9,541 bases of DNA, from assembly GCA_023262125.1 (NCBI GenBank), contig JALRDT010000053.1, forward strand, positions 1 through 9,541. The letters run 5' to 3'. This DNA is from Candidatus Nanopelagicaceae bacterium (GTDB lineage Bacteria; Actinomycetota; Actinomycetes; Nanopelagicales; Nanopelagicaceae). Below are positions 1 to 6,593 of this stretch, one piece after another. The position numbers and the translations under genes were made by a program. Under the pieces are notes generated by a model. The model searched no databases, was not told the DNA's origin, and was given only the letters and a program-made list of their open reading frames with translations. Numbering within the stretch: the first letter of the stretch is position 1; every line of letters begins with the position of its first letter.

Positions 1-518
1 ATTTTTGGCAGGGCCTTCATTAGGTAGTTCATGTACAAAATCCGAAATGGCTTCCAAGTCGGCTGGCTAAATTCGCAGACCACCAATTTTCCACCTGGCT
101 TGGTCACTTTCAACATCTCTGCGAGCGCCTTATCGAAATCAACAGTATTTCGAAGTCCAAAAGAGATTGTCACAACATCGAAACGCTTTGCTTCAAAGGG
201 AAGGTTAAGTGCATCTGCTTTTGTGAAAGGTAAATGTGGATGGCGCTTTCGGCCTGCTTCTAACATGCCGTCGGAAAAATCAGCGGGAATTACCTTTGCG
301 CCTGCTTGTGCCAATGGAACTGAAGAAGAACCAGTGCCGGCAGCTAAATCTAAAATTTCCATGCCTGCTTTGGGTCCGATGATTGCAGTGGTTTTTCTTC
401 GCCAAGATTTTGTTTGGCCCAAACTCAAAAGATCATTTACTAAGTCATAGCGCTTTGCAACGCCATCGAACATCGCAGCGACTTCATCTGGATTCTTATC
501 CATATTTGCGCGTGACAT
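1..518 (-). CDS. menG: Demethylmenaquinone methyltransferase MenG/UbiE (3' end cut by window edge)
   Basis: Reading the complement from 518 to the left edge gives 172 residues with no stop. The last step of menaquinone synthesis is expected: SAM-dependent C-methylation of demethylmenaquinone at the membrane surface. Visible signatures are the UbiE N-terminal stretch MFDGVAKRYDLVND (residues 16-29), a class I methyltransferase SAM loop LDLAAGTGSSS (56-66), the acidic strand-2 end ADFSDGML (79-86), the family motif FGLRN (120-124) and PGGKLVVCEFSQP (141-153). The family is about 230 residues, so some 55-60 C-terminal residues lie outside the window. I chose ATG 518 (MSRANMDK) because actinobacterial homologues begin with MSRA-type sequence. 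In-frame ATGs at 527 and 503 are alternatives, and no start has a convincing Shine-Dalgarno. It is transcribed divergently from bioY. Confidence 0.93.
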   Translation of the reverse strand, partial: MSRANMDKNPDEVAAMFDGVAKRYDLVNDLLSLGQTKSWRRKTTAIIGPKAGMEILDLAAGTGSSSVPLAQAGAKVIPADFSDGMLEAGRKRHPHLPFTKADALNLPFEAKRFDVVTISFGLRNTVDFDKALAEMLKVTKPGGKLVVCEFSQPTWKPFRILYMNYLMKALPK

Positions 519-538
519 GGAGCCCATTCTGCCCTATT

Positions 539-573
539 TTTTACTGTTTCACTTCACGCTATACACTTTCTAA
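539..573 (+). promoter_or_regulatory. Putative leaderless promoter of bioY
   Basis: A TACACT -10 hexamer (562-567) matches the actinobacterial TANNNT pattern and is followed by six bases before the bioY ATG at 574. Transcription would therefore start at or next to the start codon. TTTACT (540-545, 16-base spacer) or TTTTAC (539-544, 17-base spacer) could serve as the -35. No Shine-Dalgarno is present, which fits a leaderless mRNA. This is sequence-based inference; no biotin-responsive operator was recognised. The same 55-base gap must also hold the menG promoter, for which I see no clear -10. Confidence 0.5.
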
Positions 574-1158
574 ATGTCCCCAGTTACACCTTCAAACCTT
601 TCAGCAACGGTTTTACCTAGAACATCTGCGATTTCTAAAGGGTTACTTATTTTCGGTGGCGCGCTATTTCTTGCAGCGCTCGCACAGGTAGCAATCCCGG
701 TTCCAGGCTCACCAGTACCAGTTACTGGACAGACACTTGGTGTGCTCTTGCTTGCAACTGCTTATGGTGCAAATTTAGGTGCTTCGACATTTACGCTTTA
801 TTTATTAATCGGGCTTGCTGGCGCTCCAGTATTTGCAAATCAAGGTCACGGACTTGAAAGATTAATAGGACCAACTGGTGGTTATTTAGTAGGTATGTTG
901 ATCGCCTCCTGGGTACTTGGCGCACTTGCCGGACGTAAATGGGATCAACGCTTTTTATCAGCAATAACAACTATGTTTATTGGCAATATCATCATCTTTA
1001 CCTTCGGGCTAATTTGGTTGCACGAATACACTGGTAAAGATTGGGCTTGGACATTTGGCGCTGGACTTACACCATTTATTTTCGGTGAAATTCTAAAGAT
1101 TGTTATTGCTGGCACTTCACTCCCTGCACTTTGGAAGGTTGTTGGTCGCTCAAATTAG
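574..1158 (+). CDS. bioY: Biotin ECF transporter substrate-binding subunit BioY
   Basis: This 194-residue, strongly hydrophobic protein is the S component that captures biotin in the cytoplasmic membrane. Family hallmarks are PVPVTGQTLGVLL (47-59), YLLIGLAGAPVFA (76-88) and GPTGGYLVG (99-107), spread over about six membrane segments. A C-terminal PFIFGEILK (167-175) corresponds to the usual PFLPGDLLK, with Asp replaced by Glu. Length is normal for BioY. The ATG at 574 sits six bases behind a -10 box, so translation is probably leaderless. The energising subunits (BioM/BioN or EcfA/A'/T) are not in the window. BioY must either use a shared ECF module encoded elsewhere or work alone, as has been reported for some BioY proteins. 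It overlaps the start of menF, so both are probably on one mRNA. Its presence suggests reliance on external biotin. Confidence 0.93.
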   Translation: MSPVTPSNLSATVLPRTSAISKGLLIFGGALFLAALAQVAIPVPGSPVPVTGQTLGVLLLATAYGANLGASTFTLYLLIGLAGAPVFANQGHGLERLIGPTGGYLVGMLIASWVLGALAGRKWDQRFLSAITTMFIGNIIIFTFGLIWLHEYTGKDWAWTFGAGLTPFIFGEILKIVIAGTSLPALWKVVGRSN

Positions 1159-2362
1159 TACTCTTGTAAATACCTACAGATTAGGGGCGCATCTTCCATT
1201 ATTGGAATTACTACCTGATCAAAATCCTTATACCTGGGTTAGAAATGGTGAAGGTTTAGTTGGTTGGGGTATATACGCATCTACTACCGTTAAAGGTCCA
1301 AATCGATTTGAGGATGCCAGGAATTGGTGGCATAAACATTTAGATTCATTTGAAATCAACAATGAAGTTCATGGGCCCGGAACTGGCCCAGTTATATTTA
1401 CCTCTTTCTCTTTTGATGAAAATGAAGAGAGCGAATTAGTAATCCCAGAAGTGGTAGTGGGTACACGTAATCAATCAACATGGATTACTTGGTTTGGAAA
1501 AAGTCACCAACCAAAATTAATTGAGAGAGCAGTTGCTAATTCGATTCCTAAAATTAAATGGCGTGAGAGCGATATTGAGAGTTGGAAAGCCAAAGTTCTT
1601 ACTGCAGTCTCAGAAATTCAAGAAGATTCGCTAGACAAAGTGGTTTTAGCCCGCGAAATCATTGCGGATGCTGAGAGCGAAATTGATGTTCGTTCAGTAC
1701 TTCGAAACCTCGCCCATGAGTATCCAGGTACTTGGGTTTACTCAAATAATGGCTTAATAGGGGCAACTCCTGAGCTACTGATTCGCCTTAATAATTCAAT
1801 GGTAGTTTCGCGAGTGCTCGCGGGAACCATCAGCAAAACCGGCGATGATGATAAAGATTTGGCCCTAGCCGCTTCATTAGCCCGATCCTCTAAAGATCTA
1901 GAAGAGCACGAATACGCGGTGCGATCCGTGGCAGATGCGCTGGCGCCATTTTGTTCATCTACAAATGTGCCTGATGCGCCATTTGTTTTGCATCTATCAA
2001 ATGTTATGCACTTGGCTACCGATGTAACAGGAGCCATTAAGAATACGCATAAAGTGGTGGACATCTTCTCTTTAATTTCTAAATTGCATCCTTCTGCTGC
2101 AGTTTGTGGCACACCTACATCTAAAGCTGCGGAATTGATTAAGCGAATTGAAGGTATCAATCGAAGACGTTATGCCGGGCCAATTGGTTGGATTGACGCT
2201 AAAGGAGATGGCGAGTTAGGCATTGCGCTTCGTTGTGGTTATATAAACGGAAAAGAAATTCATGCTTTCGCTGGATGCGGAATTGTTGCTGGTTCGGATG
2301 CAAATAGAGAAGTTGCAGAGAGCCAAGCTAAATTCCTACCGATAATTAACGCGCTTAGCTAA
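1142..2362 (+). CDS. menF: Isochorismate synthase MenF
   Basis: MenF isomerises chorismate to isochorismate (Mg-dependent), the entry step of menaquinone synthesis. The C-terminal chorismate-binding domain is clear. With the start at 1142 (406 residues) it has KVVLARE with the presumed general-base Lys166, GATPELLIR (207-215, Glu211 the presumed general acid), SKDLEEHEYAV (250-260, Mg-binding region), LHPSAAVCGTP (315-325), RRRYAGPIGW (341-350) and FAGCGIVAGSD (376-386). The N-terminal third is diverged, as usual. Start choice: TTG at 1142 has GGAAGG (1133-1138) three bases upstream, and the protein then begins like actinobacterial homologues. A longer ATG start at 1100 is possible but would add 14 residues that are only BioY transmembrane codons in another frame. 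It overlaps bioY by 17 bases and converges on menD with a 27-base overlap of coding ends. Confidence 0.92.
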   Translation: MVAQISTLVNTYRLGAHLPLLELLPDQNPYTWVRNGEGLVGWGIYASTTVKGPNRFEDARNWWHKHLDSFEINNEVHGPGTGPVIFTSFSFDENEESELVIPEVVVGTRNQSTWITWFGKSHQPKLIERAVANSIPKIKWRESDIESWKAKVLTAVSEIQEDSLDKVVLAREIIADAESEIDVRSVLRNLAHEYPGTWVYSNNGLIGATPELLIRLNNSMVVSRVLAGTISKTGDDDKDLALAASLARSSKDLEEHEYAVRSVADALAPFCSSTNVPDAPFVLHLSNVMHLATDVTGAIKNTHKVVDIFSLISKLHPSAAVCGTPTSKAAELIKRIEGINRRRYAGPIGWIDAKGDGELGIALRCGYINGKEIHAFAGCGIVAGSDANREVAESQAKFLPIINALS

Positions 2363-3805
2363 TTCCTTTATTAAAGCTGCATTACTTTCGCGATCTGGCA
2401 TTTGCAAAATAGCAATCTCAAATTTAGTTGGTGGAGACATAAATGCTTTTAAACTCTTCAAATCATTTATCTCTGTTACAGGTACATCGAATGCTTTGAC
2501 AATTTCAAATAAATCACGGCCATGCGGAGTACCAAATATTTTTTCAAAGCCTTCAACACCTGCTTGAGGTAATGTTGAAAAAATCCCTCCACCATCATTA
2601 TTAATAACCAAGAACTTTAATTTGATTTTTTCTTGATTAACTAAAGCTGTTAAATCATGCAAAAATGCTAAGTCGCCAACTATCGCAAAGGCACAATCGC
2701 GTTTGCTAGCTATGCCCAAAGCCGTAGAAAGATTGCCATCAATGCCAGCTAAACCACGATTAGCAAATACCTCTACCCCAGTTCTAGGCGATGCAAAAGC
2801 TTCTAAATCTCTAATTGGACGTGAAGATGCAACATATAAAGACGAACCATTCGGAAGATTCTCAGCAATACATTGAGCTGCAGCCGGTTCGCTCCAGCCA
2901 TCAATCATTATTAAATCGCTACTCAGATTCCATTTCTCTGCACTTCCAATAATTTGTGGAATATTGCTAAAAATCTTCGTCGCCGAACGTTTTGGATCAA
3001 CTTTTGATGCACGTGGATCAATTACAAAAACTGACTTTGCTTTTGAAATTAATGTGTTAGTACTTCTAGATAATGTAGTTCTGCCAACTACAACTACCCA
3101 ATCAACTTCTAGTTTTCCACTAAATAGCGAAGCGTGAGCTACTGCTTTTGGGTACGAAAGTGGATTCTCTGAAATAACTGGAACTCCTAATGAATCTGTA
3201 AATTCAGAAACATCTATTCCATCATGTCCAACTACAACTAAACCTTTACCTGCGGGGACTTCAAAGTTTTCTACTTTTGCATCTTCTTCATGCAATTCTT
3301 TGACAGAAAGATTACTTAGCCAATCGTTTTTTATTTCAGAAAGTAATGGCTCATCAAATTCTAAATTAATATGAGTTGGTCCCAATTTATGCAATTGATA
3401 ATTATCTCCATTAAAGAATCGTCCACAATTAAAAAGATTAATTTGATTGGTTGTTTGGTTGGCACCGGTTTGACGTAATCGGGCTGGACGATCCGCACTT
3501 AAAACAATTAATGGAAGATCTGAATGATGTGCCTCTAAGAATGCAGGATAGTAATTTGCTACCGCCGTTCCGCTAGTGCAGACAACTGCTACAGGTGTTC
3601 TAGTTGCCTTGATGATGCCCAATGCAAAGAACGCGGCAGTTCTCTCATCGATTCGCACATGTAATTTGATTAAACCTCGGCGCTCAGCTTCATAAAGCGC
3701 TATTGATAAAGGGGCATTTCGAGATCCTGGACTTAAAACAAATTCAGTAATTCCATGCTCTATAAAGTCACGGATAACTTTTTGCGCTAATTCCGTGCTT
3801 GCCAT
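2336..3805 (-). CDS. menD: SEPHCHC synthase MenD (ThDP-dependent)
   Basis: MenD condenses isochorismate with the succinic semialdehyde-ThDP adduct formed from 2-oxoglutarate. Domain order and motifs fit: Pyr domain with SPGSRNAPL (25-33), IDERTAAFFALG (52-63, Glu54 likely activating ThDP), TSGTAVANYYPAF (77-89) and TGANQTTNQ (113-121); middle domain starting with GPTHINLEF (142-150); PP domain with SSRPIRDLE (327-335), NRGLAGIDG (349-357) and the ThDP/Mg motif GDLAF (377-381) to NNDGGGIF (402-409). At 489 residues it is shorter than E. coli MenD (556). Much of the loss is the linker after residue 125, where only about 16 residues separate NLF from GPTHINLEF. It overlaps menC by 19 bases, so it is probably translationally coupled as the last gene of menB-menC-menD. 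No strong Shine-Dalgarno is seen. Its 3' end overlaps that of menF. Confidence 0.95.
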   Translation of the reverse strand: MASTELAQKVIRDFIEHGITEFVLSPGSRNAPLSIALYEAERRGLIKLHVRIDERTAAFFALGIIKATRTPVAVVCTSGTAVANYYPAFLEAHHSDLPLIVLSADRPARLRQTGANQTTNQINLFNCGRFFNGDNYQLHKLGPTHINLEFDEPLLSEIKNDWLSNLSVKELHEEDAKVENFEVPAGKGLVVVGHDGIDVSEFTDSLGVPVISENPLSYPKAVAHASLFSGKLEVDWVVVVGRTTLSRSTNTLISKAKSVFVIDPRASKVDPKRSATKIFSNIPQIIGSAEKWNLSSDLIMIDGWSEPAAAQCIAENLPNGSSLYVASSRPIRDLEAFASPRTGVEVFANRGLAGIDGNLSTALGIASKRDCAFAIVGDLAFLHDLTALVNQEKIKLKFLVINNDGGGIFSTLPQAGVEGFEKIFGTPHGRDLFEIVKAFDVPVTEINDLKSLKAFMSPPTKFEIAILQMPDRESNAALIKELAKRVNYR

Positions 3806-4740
3806 ACTTCAAAACTATCGCGAATTCGATTTTTCCACCAAGTGATGCGCTCAGGTGCAGCTTGAAAATTTAACATTCCAGTTGGATGGACTTCAGATAC
3901 CCTCATGCGACCTGCAATTATCGGTAGTTCAGCAACATCATTTGAAAGCAACTTTCCAGTTGCCAGCCCACATGCGTAATTTAGTTGCGGCAAAGAAGCT
4001 GCCAATCTAATTCCCTGAGAAATACCAACTGCAGATTCCAGCGCGCTGGAAACTACAGTCGGTAAATTGTGATGTTTTGCAATTTCTAATGAACGGGCGA
4101 TTCCTCCTAGAGGAGAAACTTTTAACATCAAAATATCAACGGCACCTTGCAGATCTACTGAAAATGGATCTTTTGCTTTTCGAATTACCTCATCTCCTGC
4201 TACCGGTATTGGTAACTTTAATTCTCTAAGTTCCTCTAAAGTTGCCACTGGTTGTTCGATATATTCAAATCTTTCGATACCAAATCTCTCGATAATTCGT
4301 GCAATTGAATCTTCGGCTTGTTTAACGGACCAGCCACCATTTACATCTAATCTAATCTTAAAATCTTCATAAAAATTAATGGCATTTTGAATCCGGTTTA
4401 TATCTGCTTCTAAATTATCTCCGACTTTTATTTTTACTACTTTCGCACCTGGATACCAGTTCAAAATCCTTTCAACATCTATTTCAGAATCTACTGCAGG
4501 CAAGGTTGCATTAATTTCAATTTCATCGCGTTGTAATTTTGGCAATTCCCCAAAGGCTGCTTCAATGCCAGCGCCAAGCCAATATGAAGCTTCCTCTTTC
4601 TCGTATTCAAGAAAAGGTGAAAATTCGCCCCATCCATTTGGACCTTTAAATAGCGCAACTTCGCGTTTAGTTACTGAACGAAAATTGGTGCGCGTAGGCA
4701 GAGATAGCACCTGCAAAGTTGCAAGTATTTCGTTAAGCAT
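3787..4740 (-). CDS. menC: o-Succinylbenzoate synthase MenC (enolase superfamily)
   Basis: MenC dehydrates SHCHC to o-succinylbenzoate. It is a 317-residue enolase-superfamily protein with an N-terminal capping domain and a TIM-barrel holding all expected catalytic residues. These are the KxK pair Lys103/Lys105 (VVKIKVGD), the metal ligands Asp132 (LDVNGGW), Glu162 (YIEQP) and Asp183 (AGDE), and Lys207 (MLKVSP). Their spacing closely follows E. coli OSBS. N-acylamino-acid racemase is a related activity, but the location inside a men operon makes OSBS the sensible call. The ATG shares one base with the menB stop (TAATG), implying termination-reinitiation coupling, and the 3' end overlaps menD by 19 bases. 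The enzyme making its substrate, MenH, is not encoded nearby. Confidence 0.94.
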   Translation of the reverse strand: MLNEILATLQVLSLPTRTNFRSVTKREVALFKGPNGWGEFSPFLEYEKEEASYWLGAGIEAAFGELPKLQRDEIEINATLPAVDSEIDVERILNWYPGAKVVKIKVGDNLEADINRIQNAINFYEDFKIRLDVNGGWSVKQAEDSIARIIERFGIERFEYIEQPVATLEELRELKLPIPVAGDEVIRKAKDPFSVDLQGAVDILMLKVSPLGGIARSLEIAKHHNLPTVVSSALESAVGISQGIRLAASLPQLNYACGLATGKLLSNDVAELPIIAGRMRVSEVHPTGMLNFQAAPERITWWKNRIRDSFEVWQARN

Positions 4741-5618
4741 TACGGACGCTTTGGAAATTTTCCGAAGTCTGGCTTGCGCTTCTCTTTGTAGGCATCGCGT
4801 CCTTCTTGCCCCTCTTCTGTCATGTAAAAGAGCAATGTGGCATCGCCTGCCAATTGTTGAACTCCGGCTAAACCATCATCGGCAGCGTTTAACCCCGCCT
4901 TTAAAAGTCTTATTGCTAATGGTGAGTTTTGAAGCATCTCTCTTGCCCACTGAACTGTTTCAGCTTCTAGTTCTTTAAGTGGCACAACTGTATTTACAAG
5001 ACCCATATCTAAAGCTTCTTTGGCATCGTATTGACGCGTTAGGAACCAAATCTCTCGAGCTTTTTTCTGACCGACATGTCTTGCTAGCAATCCTGCACCA
5101 TATCCACCATCAAAAGATCCAACCATCGGTCCTGTCTGTCCAAATTTTGCATTCTCTGCCGCAATTGTTAAATCACAAACAACATGCAGCACATGTCCTC
5201 CGCCAATTGCCCATCCTGCAACCATTGCAATTACAGGTTTTGGCATTCTGCGAATTTGTATTTGCAAATCTAAAACATTTAATCGTCCGATTCCTTTTGA
5301 ACCGACAGAATCATCTCCGATATATCCATCATCGCCACGGACATTAATATCGCCACCCGAACAGAATGCTTCATCGCCTGCGCCGGTAAAAATTACTACA
5401 CCAATTTTTTCATCATCACGGGCAATATCAAATGCTTCTTTTAATTCGATAATGGTCTGTGGGCGAAATGCATTTCTAACTTCTGGGCGATTAATCGTGA
5501 TTTTGGCAATGCCTTCCGCAGTTTCATATCGAATATCCTGGAAATTGCGCTTACTTCCCTCATCAATCCAATTAGGAATCTGACGACTTGGGAATTCACG
5601 CTTGATTGGCTTGCTCAT
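4740..5618 (-). CDS. menB: 1,4-Dihydroxy-2-naphthoyl-CoA synthase MenB
   Basis: MenB is a crotonase-fold enzyme that closes the second ring of o-succinylbenzoyl-CoA (Dieckmann-type condensation). The 292 residues show [11 protein letters not shown] (85-95, oxyanion hole), [17 protein letters not shown] (134-150), [14 protein letters not shown] (161-174, catalytic-region Asp170), [17 protein letters not shown] (183-199) and the C-terminal [13 protein letters not shown] and RKPDFGKFP tail. The QTG triplet with Gly163 marks a type I, bicarbonate-using MenB, whereas M. tuberculosis MenB has Asp there. The start is ATG 5618 ([11 protein letters not shown]). The reading frame stays open to 5699, but that extension overlaps menE and has no family resemblance. 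A TAGGCT -10 lies seven bases upstream of the ATG, so this first gene of menB-menC-menD is probably leaderless. Confidence 0.96.
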   Translation of the reverse strand: MSKPIKREFPSRQIPNWIDEGSKRNFQDIRYETAEGIAKITINRPEVRNAFRPQTIIELKEAFDIARDDEKIGVVIFTGAGDEAFCSGGDINVRGDDGYIGDDSVGSKGIGRLNVLDLQIQIRRMPKPVIAMVAGWAIGGGHVLHVVCDLTIAAENAKFGQTGPMVGSFDGGYGAGLLARHVGQKKAREIWFLTRQYDAKEALDMGLVNTVVPLKELEAETVQWAREMLQNSPLAIRLLKAGLNAADDGLAGVQQLAGDATLLFYMTEEGQEGRDAYKEKRKPDFGKFPKRP

Positions 5619-5655
5619 GCGCCTTAGCCTACGGGGGTCATGGAAACCAGTGCAA
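5602..5655. promoter_or_regulatory. Shared divergent promoter between menB and menE
   Basis: The 21-base gap (5619-5639) contains TAGCCTA (5625-5631), which fits TANNNTA and therefore gives a -10 on both strands. Rightward: TTGATT (5602-5607), 17-base spacer, TAGCCT (5625-5630), with menE ATG nine bases further on. Leftward: TTGCAC (complement of 5650-5655), 18-base spacer, TAGGCT (complement of 5626-5631), then seven bases to the menB ATG. Each -35 lies inside the first codons of the opposite gene. Both transcripts would be leaderless or nearly so. Symmetric -10 elements of this kind are an established cause of divergent transcription in bacteria; their use here is inferred. Confidence 0.5.
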
Positions 5656-6593
5656 AGTCGGGCGTATTCAAATACGAACATTCGTGGTCGATTCCACAAA
5701 CTTTTGAGAATTTGGCTACGGCGCTAGCACAAGGCTGGGATGTCTCTATTTCTACTAGTGGATCAACGGGTGCGCCTAAAGAAATTCTGATTCCAGCAAG
5801 CGCCATGATTTTTAGCGCAAGAAATTCAAACTTATTTCTTGGAGCAAAGCCTGGCGATCGCTGGTCGCTTTTACTTTCACCAGAACATACTGCGGGTATC
5901 AATGTATTGGTTCGTTCAATCGAATTAGGAACCGCGCCAGTTACCGAAAAAGAGAGCGCTGATTTCACTGCGATTGTTCCCACTCAATTATTTAGAGCTT
6001 TAAATGGTGATGAGCAATTACTAAAACATCTGCAGGGCTGTAAAGCTGTTTTAGTCGGTGGCGCTCACGCAGATGAAAAACTTTTAGCGCAAGCCAACAA
6101 ATTCGGTATTAATTGCGTTACCACTTACGGGATGACGGAAACTTCAGGTGGCTGTGTTTATAACGGAGAACCATTGCCTGGTGTTGAAATCCGAATTGGT
6201 GAAACCATTGAGATTAAAGGACCGATGTTGGCGAAAGTTCCACTAACAGATGGTTACTTTGCCACCAGCGACCTCGGAAAAATTGAAAATGGAAAATTAA
6301 TCATTCTTGGTAGAGCAGACGATGTAATAAATAGCGGCGGCAAGAAGGTTTCTTTAAGTAAAGTTGAAAAGGCACTTGGTGATCAATTTGCCGCTTTTGG
6401 ATCTGAAAATAGCGAATGGGGATCTGCGCTAAATATCGCCACCACAAGTCAAACTGCTGATGAGGAAATTCAATTAATTCTTTCAGTTAAGTTTGGCGTC
6501 AAAGCACTAAATATCTTCAGGATTAAAGAAATTCCAAGAACTGCGCTTGAAAAAATCGATCGCCAAGCGCTTGGTAAATTAATCTCCTCATGA
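5640..6593 (+). CDS. menE: o-Succinylbenzoate-CoA ligase MenE
   Basis: MenE activates o-succinylbenzoate through an acyl-adenylate and transfers it to CoA, feeding MenB. This is an ANL-superfamily protein with the P-loop TSGSTGAPK (39-47), the A5 motif [11 protein letters not shown] (161-171), Asp211 in TSDLG, Arg225 in [16 protein letters not shown] (223-238), and a C-terminal [10 protein letters not shown] (299-308) with the catalytic Lys305. The residue before that lysine is Glu, where the family usually has Gly (SGK/NGK-IDR). At 317 residues it is much shorter than E. coli MenE (about 450), having lost most of the N-terminal region as compact actinobacterial forms do. ATG 5640 lies 21 bases from the divergent menB start. 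The stop overlaps menA by four bases (ATGA). Confidence 0.93.
   Translation: METSAKSGVFKYEHSWSIPQTFENLATALAQGWDVSISTSGSTGAPKEILIPASAMIFSARNSNLFLGAKPGDRWSLLLSPEHTAGINVLVRSIELGTAPVTEKESADFTAIVPTQLFRALNGDEQLLKHLQGCKAVLVGGAHADEKLLAQANKFGINCVTTYGMTETSGGCVYNGEPLPGVEIRIGETIEIKGPMLAKVPLTDGYFATSDLGKIENGKLIILGRADDVINSGGKKVSLSKVEKALGDQFAAFGSENSEWGSALNIATTSQTADEEIQLILSVKFGVKALNIFRIKEIPRTALEKIDRQALGKLISS

Noticed and set aside
31..450. Open plus-strand frame of 139 codons opposite menG
   Set aside because: It is the shadow of menG, whose complement reads as a full methyltransferase; the product has no recognisable domain.
1100..1141. ATG 1100 as the menF start
   Set aside because: The extra 14 residues are BioY membrane codons in another frame and have no strong Shine-Dalgarno. 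TTG 1142 has GGAAGG and a more family-like N-terminus. Not excluded.
1372..1390. GC-rich hairpin (TGGGCC stem, 7-base loop) inside menF
   Set aside because: It encodes HGPGTGP in a normal coding stretch and is not followed by a T-run, so it is not a credible terminator.
1738..2160. Open minus-strand frame opposite menF
   Set aside because: Shadow of the strongly conserved MenF catalytic domain; no start context and no family features.
4565..5347. Two plus-strand frames opposite menC and menB (4565-4978 and 4979-5347)
   Set aside because: His/Leu-rich composition typical of antisense to conserved genes; no family motifs.
5619..5699. 27-residue N-terminal extension of MenB
   Set aside because: It runs antisense into menE, lacks family similarity, and ATG 5618 has a -10 box at leaderless distance.
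5624..5983. Open minus-strand frame opposite menE
   Set aside because: Shadow of menE, crossing the divergent promoter; no supporting motif.
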